Source of the DNA: an uncultured Bacilli bacterium
Lineage (GTDB): Bacteria > Bacillota_I > Bacilli_A > RF39 > UBA660
NCBI GenBank assembly: GCA_947632415.1
Contig: CANRPB010000033.1
Span: 1-12,393, forward strand
Length of the DNA stretch: 12,393 nt
Direction: 5' to 3'
This document shows positions 5,441 through 12,393 of this stretch, piece by piece; position 1 is the first letter of the stretch; each line of letters starts with the position of its first letter. The notes under the pieces were generated by a model. It made no database searches and was not told the origin of the DNA. It saw only the letters and a program-made list of their open reading frames with translations. The position numbers and the translations under genes are program-made.

Positions 5441-6149
5441 TTATTTGCTTGGTTACAAGGGTTTAAAAATTGTTCAGAATACTGATATGTTTAATTTTTC
5501 TCTTGATTCAGTTTTACTTGCTAATTTTGTTTCGTTGAATAAGGGTATTGGAAAGATATTGGATATTGGTTGTGGTAATGCACCAATTCCTTTGATTTTG
5601 TCTACGAAAACGGATGCTTCTATTACTGGTGTTGAGATACAGAGTGATGTTTATGATTTGGCTTTAAAAAGTGTGGCGCTTAATTGTTTAGATGATAGGA
5701 TTAATATTGTTAATGCTGATATTAATGATTTTAGCGCTGATTGTTCTAGTGATTGTTATGATGTTATTACTTGTAATCCTCCTTTTTTTAAGGTTACAAC
5801 TGGTTCGCATTTTAATAATAGTTCTTATAAGTTATTGGCGCGTCATGAGGTGTGTCTTAATTTGGAACAGTTGTTTAAGATTAGTAGGAAGTTATTAAAG
5901 AATGGTGGGGTTGTGGCAATTGTTCATAGGCCTGATCGTATGATTGATATCTTTTGTGAGATGCGTAGGAATAATATTGAGCCTAAGAGGGTACGTTTTA
6001 TTTATCCTAAGGTTGGTCGTATGTGTAATATGATTTTAGTTGAGGGTTCTAAGAATGGTAAGTCTGGTTTGTCTATATTGCCTCCGCTTGTTATACATGA
6101 TGATAATGGTGATTATACTTCGGAGGTTATGAAATTTTTTGAGGAGTGA
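5427..6149 (+). CDS. YabB/TrmN6-type tRNA adenine-N6 methyltransferase
   Basis: This is a class I S-adenosylmethionine methyltransferase of the family that includes E. coli TrmN6 (YfiC), which makes N6-methyladenosine 37 in tRNA1-Val, and Bacillus YabB. The 240 residues show the opening Y-K-G-L-K-I-V-Q (10-17), F-S-L-D-S-V-L-L (24-31), SAM-binding motif I L-D-I-G-C-G-N (45-51), an acidic E70 after the second strand, and the catalytic N-P-P-F (117-120) that marks amino-methyltransferases on adenine or glutamine. The start is GTG 5427 with TTGAGG ending six bases upstream. The frame stays open further upstream, but that part only shadows ricT. The start overlaps the ricT end by 14 bp, so translational coupling is likely. 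The exact tRNA target is inferred from the family. Confidence 0.88.
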   Translation: MEVINYLLGYKGLKIVQNTDMFNFSLDSVLLANFVSLNKGIGKILDIGCGNAPIPLILSTKTDASITGVEIQSDVYDLALKSVALNCLDDRINIVNADINDFSADCSSDCYDVITCNPPFFKVTTGSHFNNSSYKLLARHEVCLNLEQLFKISRKLLKNGGVVAIVHRPDRMIDIFCEMRRNNIEPKRVRFIYPKVGRMCNMILVEGSKNGKSGLSILPPLVIHDDNGDYTSEVMKFFEE

Positions 6150-6154
6150 TTTTT

Positions 6155-7000
6155 GTGAGTCAGAAAAGTTATGATGGTAGTCCTATTGTTTATTTAGTTC
6201 CAACACCGATTGGTAATATGGCTGATATTACGTTAAGGGCTATTGATGTTTTAAAGAGTGTTAGTGTCATTTTTTCTGAAGATACTAGGGTTACTGGTTT
6301 ATTATTAAATCATTTGGGAATAAAGAAAAGGCTTATTTCTAGTCATAATTTTAATGAAAGTAATAATGGTGATAAGTTACTTGCTTTTTTGTCTAATGGG
6401 GAAAGTGTTGCTGTTGTTAGTGATAGGGGTACACCTGCTATTAGTGATCCGGGGTATGGACTTGTTAGGGTTGCGATTGATAATGGTTATAATGTTGTTG
6501 CTTTGCCTGGTCCAACGGCTTTTGTTCCTGCTTTGATTGTTTCTGGTTTGGATGTTTCTTCTTTTACGTTTTATGGTTTTTTAAATAGTAAGTCGTCTAA
6601 GCGTAGGAAGGAACTTGATGATTTGCGATTTCATCGTGAAACTTTGATTTTTTATGAGTCGACGCATCGTTTGCAGGAGATGCTTGAGGATATTTTGAAA
6701 GTTTTGGGAAATAGAAAAATAAGTATTTCCCGGGAAATATCTAAAAGGTATGAGGAAGTTTTTAGAGGTAATGTTGCTGATGTAATTACTGAGGTTTCTG
6801 GTGCTAAGGGTGAGTTTGTTATTGTTGTTGATGGTGCTTGTGAGGATAATGCATGTGATAATTTGTCTATTTGTGAGCATGTAGAGTTTTATAAGAGCTT
6901 GGGAAATAGTGATATGGATGCTATTAAAATGGTGGCACGTGAGAGAAATGTTCCTAAGAGTGTTGTCTATAATGAGTATCATAATTTGGAGAATAGGTGA
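6155..7000 (+). CDS. rsmI: 16S rRNA (cytidine-1402-2'-O)-methyltransferase RsmI
   Basis: RsmI methylates the 2'-hydroxyl of C1402 in the decoding centre of 16S rRNA, using S-adenosylmethionine. The 281-residue product has the tetrapyrrole-methylase fold typical of the family: L-V-P-T-P-I-G-N (residues 14-21), S-E-D-T-R (41-45), V-S-D-R-G-T-P-A-I-S-D-P-G (88-100) and L-P-G-P-T-A (117-122), followed by F-Y-G-F-L and F-Y-E-S-T-H-R. The start is GTG 6155, eight bases after GAGGAG (6141-6146). The GTG at 6146 inside that ribosome site is rejected. It follows the methyltransferase gene by five bases, as in Bacillus yabB-yabC, with yazA absent between them. Confidence 0.95.
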   Translation: MSQKSYDGSPIVYLVPTPIGNMADITLRAIDVLKSVSVIFSEDTRVTGLLLNHLGIKKRLISSHNFNESNNGDKLLAFLSNGESVAVVSDRGTPAISDPGYGLVRVAIDNGYNVVALPGPTAFVPALIVSGLDVSSFTFYGFLNSKSSKRRKELDDLRFHRETLIFYESTHRLQEMLEDILKVLGNRKISISREISKRYEEVFRGNVADVITEVSGAKGEFVIVVDGACEDNACDNLSICEHVEFYKSLGNSDMDAIKMVARERNVPKSVVYNEYHNLENR

Positions 7001-7004
7001 TGGT

Positions 7005-7559
7005 ATGAAGTTAATTGTTGGGCTTGGTAATCCTGGTCGTGAGTATGATAAAACGCGTCATAATGTTGGTTTTATGGCGATTGATAGGATTGTTGATTCT
7101 TTGGGTATTAGTTTTGATAGAACTAAGTTTGGTGGTATTTATACTACTTTTTGTGTTGATGGTAATAAGGTTATGTTTTTGAAACCTCAGGAGTATATGA
7201 ATTTGTCTGGTGAGGTTATTAGAAGATTTGTTGATTTTTTTGATATTTCTGTTTCTGATATTTTGGTTATTCATGATGACTTGGATTTGGATGTTGGTCG
7301 AATTAAGTTGCGTGCTCATGGTAGTAGTGGTGGTCATAATGGTCTTAAGAATATTGAGTTTAATTTGGCTACGCAGAATTATCATCGTTTAAAAATTGGT
7401 ATTTCAAGGGATAGAATGATTGATGTTAAGGATTATGTTCTTGGTAGGTTTTCTTCTTCTGATATGGATATTATTAATGATGTTTTAAGTTGTATGCCTG
7501 GGTTATTTTATGATTATTTAAATTATAGTTTTGATAAGTTGATGAGTAAATATAACTAA
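7005..7559 (+). CDS. pth: Peptidyl-tRNA hydrolase (Pth)
   Basis: Pth cleaves the ester bond of peptidyl-tRNAs that fall off the ribosome, recycling tRNA; it is essential in most bacteria (SpoVC in Bacillus). The 184 residues match the family in length and carry the active-site set: N9 in G-L-G-N-P-G, catalytic H19 in T-R-H-N-V-G, N66 in Y-M-N-L-S-G, D91 in H-D-D-L-D and N112 in G-G-H-N-G-L. The ATG at 7005 is four bases after the rsmI stop; AGGTGA (6995-7000), which includes that stop, serves as ribosome site. The frame is open upstream into rsmI, but homology begins exactly at M-K-L-I-V-G-L-G-N. In Bacillus pth also lies just before mfd, with fin between them; fin is absent here. Confidence 0.97.
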   Translation: MKLIVGLGNPGREYDKTRHNVGFMAIDRIVDSLGISFDRTKFGGIYTTFCVDGNKVMFLKPQEYMNLSGEVIRRFVDFFDISVSDILVIHDDLDLDVGRIKLRAHGSSGGHNGLKNIEFNLATQNYHRLKIGISRDRMIDVKDYVLGRFSSSDMDIINDVLSCMPGLFYDYLNYSFDKLMSKYN

Positions 7560-7578
7560 TTTTTAGGAGAGTGTTTTT

Positions 7579-10500
7579 ATGTTATTTGACAAGTTGTTTG
7601 ATAGGTTTGATTATAGTTATATTAGTGGTCTCAATGATGAGTTAAAGAGTATTTATATTCATAATTATTTTGATAGTTGTGGTAAGAGTGTTTTGGTTGT
7701 TTGTAATAGTCTTTATGAGGCTAATTTGATGTATCAGTCTTTGTCTAATTATATCGAAAATGTTTTGTTTTTTCCGATGGATGATTTTTTGACTAGTGAG
7801 GCTCTTGCGATTTCTCCGGAGTTGAAGGTTACTCGTATTGAGTCACTTAATAAAATTATTAGTTGTAAAAGGTGTGTTGTTGTTACTAATTTGATGGGTT
7901 ATTTGCGCTTTTTACCCCAGCGTGATGTTTTTATTGATTCTTTGATTAAATTGGATATTGGTACTGATTTTGTTTTGTCTAGTTTGGTTGATCGTCTTAT
8001 TGATGTTGGATATGTTAGGGAGAGCGTTGTTAGTAAAACGGGTGAGATTGCTGTTAGGGGTTTTGTTTTGGATATTTTTCCTATTAATTTTGTTAATCCT
8101 ATTCGTATTGAGTTTTGGGGAGATACTATTGATTCGATAAAGTTTTTTAATGTGGATACGCAATTGACGATTGAGAGTGTTAGTAGTATTGTGATTGTTC
8201 CTAATAGTGAGTTTTTAGTTTCTAGTGATGTTCCTTTTGAGGATAGACTTCAAAAGAATTTGATTAATTATTCTTCGGTTTGTAATATTTCTGGTTATTT
8301 TGATGGTTTATCTGTTTTTTTTAATAAGTATGATGATATTAGAAATGGTTATAAGTTACTTAGTGAGGAGATTTTTAATTATAATTTAAGTTGTGATGTT
8401 CCTTCTGATACTAAGTATATGTTTGATTTTGATGATATAAAAAATGATTGTGAGATTTTTTTTATGTCTTTTGATAATTCTATTAATATGAGTGATTCTA
8501 TTTGTTTTTCTTCTTTTGATGTTGATAGTTTTCCGAGTGGTATTGATAAGATTAATGCTAGATTTGATGAATATGTTTCTAGTGGTAAAAAAATTATTGT
8601 TTGTCTTAGTGATAGGTATAAGGTTAATAAACTTTTTGAGGATTTAAGTCGTGATGATATGATTTTTACTGATTTTAATAATATTTGTTTGGGTAAGATT
8701 AATGTTATAGTTAAAAAAATTAGTAAGGGTTTTGAATTTTTGGATTATGTTGTTATTTCTGAGGTTGAGTTGTTTAATAGGAAGAGTAGTATTTATAATT
8801 ATAATAGTAATTTTAAATTGGGCGCTAAGATACGTGATATTAATAAGTTGGAGATTGGGGATTATATTGTTCATGTTTCTCATGGTATTGGTAAGTATGC
8901 TGGTATTAGTACTTTAGTTAAAAATGGTCTTAGAAAGGATTATATTTTGCTTTTGTATCGTGATGATGATAAGTTGTATATTCCTGTTGAAAAGATTGAT
9001 TTTATTACTAAGTATTCTTCTAGTAATGGTCGTGAGCCTGTTTTAAGTAAATTGGGTGGTAAGGATTGGGAAAAGATTAAGAAGAAGGTTAGTAAGCGTG
9101 TTCAGGATATGGCTTATGAGTTGCTTGAATTATATGCTAAGCGTGAGACTGCAGTTGGTTTTTCTTTTTTACCTGACAATGATTTACAGGTTGAGTTTGA
9201 GAAGGAGTTTCCTTATGAAATTACGCCTGATCAGTTGAAGTCTACTGAGGAGATTAAGCGTGATATGGAGAGTTCTAGACCAATGGATCGTTTGTTGTGT
9301 GGTGATGTTGGTTATGGTAAGACTGAGGTTGCTTTTAGGGCTATTTTTAAGGCTGTTATGTCTGGTAAACAGGTGGCTTTTTTGTGTCCTACTACTATTT
9401 TGGCGAATCAGCATTTTAATAATGCTTTGGAGCGTTTTTCTAATTTTCCTGTTAGAATTGAGGTTTTAAATAGGTTTGTTACGGTTAAGAAGACGAAGCA
9501 GATTTTAGGTGATTTGATTGATGGTAAGATTGATTTGCTTATTGGTACTCATAGAATTTTGAGTGATGATGTTAAGTTTAAGGATTTGGGTCTTTTGATT
9601 ATTGATGAGGAACAAAGATTTGGTGTTAAGCATAAGGAGAAGATTAAGAATTATAAGAATAATATTGATGTTTTAACGCTTTCTGCTACTCCTATTCCTA
9701 GAACTTTACAGATGTCGATGGTTGGTGTTAGGGGTCTTTCTTTGATTGAAACACCGCCTAGTAATAGGTATCCTGTTCAGACTTATGTTTTAGCGGATAA
9801 TGAGCAGGTTTTGAAGGATGCTATTTACAAGGAGTTTTCGCGTGGTGGTCAGGTTTTTATTTTATATAATAGTGTTGATGATTTGCCTTCTAAAGCGATT
9901 GAAGTTGGTAAGCTTGTTCCTGAGGCGCGGATTGTTTATGCTCATGGACAGATGAATAAGGTTGATCTTGAAAATGTTATGATTAAGTTTATTAATCATG
10001 AGTTTGATATTTTGTTATGTACAACGATTATTGAAACAGGTATTGATATTCCTAATGTTAATACGTTGATTATTGAGGATTCGGATAGATTTGGTCTTTC
10101 TCAACTTTATCAAATTCGTGGTCGTGTTGGTAGAACTAATAAGATTGCTTATTGTTATTTGATGTATGATAAGCATAAAATTTTGTCTGAGGTTGCGATT
10201 AAGAGATTGAATGCGATTAAGGAGTTTACGGAGTTGGGTAGTGGTTTTGCGATTGCGATGAGGGATTTATCGATTAGAGGTGCTGGTGATATTCTTGGTG
10301 TTGAGCAGGCTGGTTTTGTTGATTGTGTTGGTGTTGATTTGTTTTTGAATATGCTTGATAATCAGGTTAAACTTCTTAAGGGTGAAACGGTTGTTGATTT
10401 GAGTAAAGAGTTGGATGAAAAGCCTTTGATTGATGTTAATACTTCGATTAGTGATGATTATGTTGCTGATGAGGAAATGAAGATTTTGATTCATAAGAAG

Positions 10501-10881
10501 ATTAATGAAATTGATTCTTTTGAGAAGTTGGAACAAGTTAAGTTTGAGATTGAGGATAGATTTGGTAAGATTGATGATGATTTGTATATTTATATGCATC
10601 AAGAGTGGTTGGAGAAGATTGCGAAAAGAATTGGTATTAATGATGTGAAGCAGGTTAAGAATTTTATAAAAATTTTATTTCCTTATGATTTAACTAATCG
10701 ACTTAATGTTCAAGAGTTATTTATCAAAGTTTCTAATTTGGGTAGGATGTTTAGGTTTAGTTTACAGGAGAAGAGGTTGTTAATTACTTTGGATATATCT
10801 AATTTGGATAGACATTTTGTTTTTTATTTGATTGATTTATTTAAAATGGTTGAGGAAAATATGAATGGAGGTAATGAATAG
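7579..10881 (+). CDS. mfd: Transcription-repair coupling factor Mfd
   Basis: Mfd pushes RNA polymerase stalled at DNA damage off the template and recruits UvrA, directing excision repair to the transcribed strand. The 1100 residues are slightly fewer than the 1177 of Bacillus. The N-terminal part is UvrB-like, with G-E-I-A-V-R-G-F-V-L-D-I-F-P and R-I-E-F-W-G-D. The RNA polymerase-interacting (CarD-like) domain starts around residue 425 with G-D-Y-I-V-H-V-S-H-G-I-G-K-Y. The SF2 translocase follows: Walker A G575-D-V-G-Y-G-K-T582, D676-E-E-Q679, S-A-T-P-I-P-R-T (702-709), C-T-T-I-I-E-T-G-I-D-I-P-N and motif VI Q845-I-R-G-R-V-G-R-T853. A TRCF C-terminal domain closes it. AGGAG (7565-7569) sets the ATG. 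It is the last gene of the operon, with a terminator over its stop codon. Confidence 0.98.
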   Translation: MLFDKLFDRFDYSYISGLNDELKSIYIHNYFDSCGKSVLVVCNSLYEANLMYQSLSNYIENVLFFPMDDFLTSEALAISPELKVTRIESLNKIISCKRCVVVTNLMGYLRFLPQRDVFIDSLIKLDIGTDFVLSSLVDRLIDVGYVRESVVSKTGEIAVRGFVLDIFPINFVNPIRIEFWGDTIDSIKFFNVDTQLTIESVSSIVIVPNSEFLVSSDVPFEDRLQKNLINYSSVCNISGYFDGLSVFFNKYDDIRNGYKLLSEEIFNYNLSCDVPSDTKYMFDFDDIKNDCEIFFMSFDNSINMSDSICFSSFDVDSFPSGIDKINARFDEYVSSGKKIIVCLSDRYKVNKLFEDLSRDDMIFTDFNNICLGKINVIVKKISKGFEFLDYVVISEVELFNRKSSIYNYNSNFKLGAKIRDINKLEIGDYIVHVSHGIGKYAGISTLVKNGLRKDYILLLYRDDDKLYIPVEKIDFITKYSSSNGREPVLSKLGGKDWEKIKKKVSKRVQDMAYELLELYAKRETAVGFSFLPDNDLQVEFEKEFPYEITPDQLKSTEEIKRDMESSRPMDRLLCGDVGYGKTEVAFRAIFKAVMSGKQVAFLCPTTILANQHFNNALERFSNFPVRIEVLNRFVTVKKTKQILGDLIDGKIDLLIGTHRILSDDVKFKDLGLLIIDEEQRFGVKHKEKIKNYKNNIDVLTLSATPIPRTLQMSMVGVRGLSLIETPPSNRYPVQTYVLADNEQVLKDAIYKEFSRGGQVFILYNSVDDLPSKAIEVGKLVPEARIVYAHGQMNKVDLENVMIKFINHEFDILLCTTIIETGIDIPNVNTLIIEDSDRFGLSQLYQIRGRVGRTNKIAYCYLMYDKHKILSEVAIKRLNAIKEFTELGSGFAIAMRDLSIRGAGDILGVEQAGFVDCVGVDLFLNMLDNQVKLLKGETVVDLSKELDEKPLIDVNTSISDDYVADEEMKILIHKKINEIDSFEKLEQVKFEIEDRFGKIDDDLYIYMHQEWLEKIAKRIGINDVKQVKNFIKILFPYDLTNRLNVQELFIKVSNLGRMFRFSLQEKRLLITLDISNLDRHFVFYLIDLFKMVEENMNGGNE

Positions 10882-10895
10882 TTACTTCTTTTTTT
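10867..10895 (+). terminator. Intrinsic terminator over the mfd stop codon
   Basis: GAGGTAA (10868-10874) pairs with TTACTTC (10882-10888), with one G-U pair, around a 7-nt loop that contains most of the TAG stop codon. Seven Ts follow at 10889-10895. It closes the dnaX-mfd operon. Confidence 0.75.
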
Positions 10896-10956
10896 AAGAT
10901 TTGTATGATGTGTTATTTGTTATGATTATTTTTTAAATAGTTGATATTTTTGTGTA

Positions 10957-10980
10957 GTTTTGGAATTTTTTTTCCAAAAC
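10957..10980. other. 9-bp inverted repeat before the ATPase gene
   Basis: GTTTTGGAA (10957-10965) and TTCCAAAAC (10972-10980) form a perfect 9-bp stem around six Ts. No T run follows directly, so it is a weak second terminator at best. An operator for the downstream gene is the other reading. The -10-like TATATT at 11000-11005 is close, but no good -35 partner was found, so I do not call a promoter here. Confidence 0.5.
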
Positions 10981-11023
10981 TTGATGTATTTATTTTTTGT
11001 ATATTATATTTAGAGGTGATATT

Positions 11024-12223
11024 GTGGTTGAGAGAATAGAATATTTTGAAGAATTAAAGCGTTTTAAAGACAAAAATTTGATTAAAGTAGTTACTGGTAT
11101 AAGAGGATGTGGTAAGTCAACTTTGTTTAAGTTATTTATTAATTATTTAAAGGAATGTGGTATTGGTGATGATCAAATAATTAATATTAATTTAGAAAGT
11201 TTAACTTATGATTTTAAAGATTATAGGGAGTTATATAATTTTATTGATAAGATGCTTGATCCTCGGAAAAAGTATTATATTTTTTTGGATGAAGTTCAAA
11301 ATGTTTTTGAGTTTCAAAGGGCAGTTGATAGTTTGTATATTAAAGAAAATGTTGATATGTATATAACGGGATCTAATGCTTATTTGCTTTCTGGTGAACT
11401 TTCTACTTTATTGTCTGGTAGGTATGTGGAAATTAAGATGTTACCTTTGTCATTTAAGGAATATGTTAAGGCTTTTGATAGTGATAATTATTATAGTTTG
11501 TTTCTTGATTATATGAAAAATGGTGGAATGCCTGGTAATTTAGAAATTATTGAAACTAATATAAATGATTTAGATAAGTATTTGGATGGTATTTTTTCTA
11601 CTATTGTTTATAAGAATATAATGGTTAGGAATAATGTAACTGATAAGTTTTTATTAGAGGGAATATTAAAGTTTATTTTTGATAGTATTGGTAGTTCTAT
11701 TTCTACTAAGAAGATTAGTGATACTTTAACAAGTAAGGGAATGTCCATAAGTAATCATACGGTTGAAAATTATATTATGGCATTTTTGGAAAGTTTTTTG
11801 ATTTATAAGGCAGAGAGATTTGATGTTAAGGGTAAAAATTTATTGGTTAGAGATTATAAATATTATGTTGTAGACACTGGTTTAAGAAGTTATTTTTTGG
11901 GTAAGAAGGCTGATAGTGATATGGGACATATTTTAGAAAATGTTGTTTATTTAGAACTTTTAAGAAGAGGTTATAAGGTATATGTTGGTAAGGTTGATGA
12001 TTTGGAGGTTGATTTTGTGGCTGAAAATAGGGATGGTTTGAAGTATTATCAAGTGGCATTATCGGTTAGGGATTCAAAAGTTTTGGAAAGAGAATTAAGA
12101 TCTTTACAAAAAACTGGTGATTATTATCCTAAATTTTTAATTACTTTGGATATGGACTTAGAGGCTGATTATAATGGTATTAAAAAAATAAATGTTGTAG
12201 ATTGGTTATTAAATGATGAATAA
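11024..12223 (+). CDS. AAA+ ATPase, AAA_14/DUF4143 type, unknown function
   Basis: This family of single-protein ATPases occurs in many copies across bacteria and archaea; no general cellular role is established. The 399 residues show an N-terminal AAA+ domain with Walker A G25-IRGCGKS-32, Walker B I-F-L-D89-E90-V-Q, and a sensor-like I-T-G-S-N (114-118) followed by L-L-S-G-R-Y. A winged-helix-like segment lies around 220-265, and then the DUF4143 part with D-T-G-L-R-S, G-H-I-L-E305-N-V-V-Y-L and E328-V-D330-F. The last part resembles a PD-(D/E)xK fold, but the expected lysine position reads Q-V-A-L, so nuclease activity is doubtful. Start GTG 11024 follows AGAGGTGAT (11012-11020); a TTG at 10997 in the same frame lacks a ribosome site. 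It has its own terminator and, to the eye, more TTA and A-rich codons than the operon genes, so later acquisition is possible. Confidence 0.88.
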   Translation: MVERIEYFEELKRFKDKNLIKVVTGIRGCGKSTLFKLFINYLKECGIGDDQIININLESLTYDFKDYRELYNFIDKMLDPRKKYYIFLDEVQNVFEFQRAVDSLYIKENVDMYITGSNAYLLSGELSTLLSGRYVEIKMLPLSFKEYVKAFDSDNYYSLFLDYMKNGGMPGNLEIIETNINDLDKYLDGIFSTIVYKNIMVRNNVTDKFLLEGILKFIFDSIGSSISTKKISDTLTSKGMSISNHTVENYIMAFLESFLIYKAERFDVKGKNLLVRDYKYYVVDTGLRSYFLGKKADSDMGHILENVVYLELLRRGYKVYVGKVDDLEVDFVAENRDGLKYYQVALSVRDSKVLERELRSLQKTGDYYPKFLITLDMDLEADYNGIKKINVVDWLLNDE

Positions 12224-12230
12224 TAAAATT

Positions 12231-12256
12231 AGTACTTGATTAAAAGTACTTTTTTT
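12231..12256 (+). terminator. Intrinsic terminator after the ATPase gene
   Basis: AGTACTT (12231-12237) pairs perfectly with AAGTACT (12244-12250) around a 6-nt loop, and six Ts follow (12251-12256). It lies seven bases after the ATPase stop codon. Confidence 0.88.
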
Positions 12257-12264
12257 GATATATT
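12236..12264 (+). promoter_or_regulatory. Candidate promoter of the right-end gene
   Basis: TTGATT (12236-12241) and TATATT (12259-12264) are 17 bp apart, and a start near 12271 would put the leader hairpin (12272-12316) at the very 5' end of the RNA. The -35 lies within the preceding terminator. A weaker alternative is TTGATA (12255-12260) with TATAGC (12278-12283). Confidence 0.5.
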
Positions 12265-12271
12265 ATTAATG

Positions 12272-12316
12272 TAGAATTATAGCAAGAATAAAATTACTGC
12301 GAGCGCTATAGTTCTA
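12272..12316 (+). promoter_or_regulatory. Structured 5' leader (hairpin) of the right-end gene
   Basis: TAGAATTATAGC (12272-12283) pairs with GCTATAGTTCTA (12305-12316) over 12 bp with a single U-G pair, enclosing a 21-nt loop (12284-12304). No T run follows, so it is not a simple terminator. The ribosome site is unpaired 15 bases further on. An mRNA-stabilising 5' hairpin or a protein- or RNA-binding leader are possible roles; it matches no riboswitch class I know. Confidence 0.55.
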
Positions 12317-12344
12317 TAAGGGAAAAGTAAAAAGGAGGATGTTT

Positions 12345-12393
12345 ATGAAAAATAAGAAAATAAAATTAACAAATAGTAAACTAGGGGGGGGGG
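12345..12393 (+). CDS. Start of an unidentified gene, cut by the window end
   Basis: An ATG at 12345 follows a near-perfect ribosome site, AAAGGAGG (12331-12338), with a six-base spacer. Thirteen codons are readable (MKNKKIKLTNSKL) before ten Gs, which would read as glycines. The Lys/Asn-rich start could be the positive end of a signal peptide or of a membrane or DNA-binding protein, but nothing identifies the product. The strong ribosome site and the own promoter and leader suggest a well-expressed gene. The glycine codons may not be real (see the poly-G entry). Confidence 0.55.
   Translation, partial: MKNKKIKLTNSKLGGG
12384..12393 (+). other. Poly-G run at the window edge
   Basis: Ten consecutive Gs end the window in a genome where long G runs are otherwise absent from these 12 kb. 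A sequencing or assembly artefact at a contig end is the simplest explanation (dark cycles of two-colour sequencers read as G). A true G-tract within codons 14-17 would be a candidate slippage site for phase variation. Confidence 0.7.

Noticed and set aside
6909..7004. N-terminal extension of Pth inside rsmI
   Set aside because: Out-of-frame shadow of rsmI; Pth homology starts at M-K-L-I-V-G-L-G-N.
10874..10897. Seven-codon frame starting ATG after GGAGG at the end of mfd
   Set aside because: It reads M-N-S-Y-F-F-F-stop and is fully explained by the mfd terminator stem and T run.
1..12393. CRISPR array, insertion sequence, prophage or defence island
   Set aside because: No regularly spaced repeats, transposase, integrase or phage genes are visible; all but the last two genes are housekeeping or conserved Firmicutes genes.

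Overview
The window is a low-GC bacterial chromosome segment (roughly 30% GC or less by eye) with every recognisable gene on the + strand. The gene order tadA - dnaX - ybaB/ebfC - recR - bofA - holB - ricT - yabB-type methyltransferase - rsmI - pth - mfd is the origin-proximal order of Bacillus subtilis with the intervening genes removed. With GGAGG-type ribosome sites, a BofA-like protein, RicT and a parS site of the Firmicutes type, this points to the Bacillota. The SRP RNA is the short form without an Alu domain, unlike the long form of Bacillus and most Clostridium. This favours a reduced, AT-rich lineage (for example within the Bacilli/Erysipelotrichia/Mollicutes-related groups), but the exact taxon cannot be read from the sequence. 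Stop codons TAA, TAG and TGA all end recognisable genes, so the genetic code is standard.

Layout. 1-200: no convincing gene. It holds a near-palindromic parS site (44-59) flanked by two copies of a 16-bp repeat, then a strong hairpin terminator (144-199). 239-353: a near-consensus promoter drives a ~75-nt SRP RNA. 365-814: tadA, with a terminator over its stop codon. 820-848: an extended -10 promoter. 871-10881: a tightly packed run of ten genes, with gaps of at most about 60 nt and one overlap, closed by a terminator over the mfd stop codon. It is best read as a single operon. 11024-12223: a stand-alone AAA_14/DUF4143-type ATPase of unknown job with its own terminator. 12236-12393: a promoter, a 5' leader hairpin and the first codons of an unidentified gene that runs into ten Gs at the window edge.

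Functionally the operon is information processing. DnaX (tau/gamma) and HolB (delta') belong to the clamp loader. YbaB/EbfC and RecR belong to nucleoid binding and recombinational repair. Mfd couples transcription to repair. TadA, the YabB-type methyltransferase, RsmI and Pth act on tRNA or rRNA. RicT and BofA are regulatory proteins typical of Firmicutes. parS fits an origin-proximal position, where ParB and SMC are loaded.

Nothing here looks like a defence system, prophage, insertion sequence or CRISPR array. The most interesting items are the parS/direct-repeat arrangement, which predicts a further parS copy just outside the window; the reduced SRP RNA with a GGGA tetraloop; an in-frame A AAA AAG slippery heptamer late in dnaX; a duplicated start region before ricT; and the structured leader with the poly-G end on the right.
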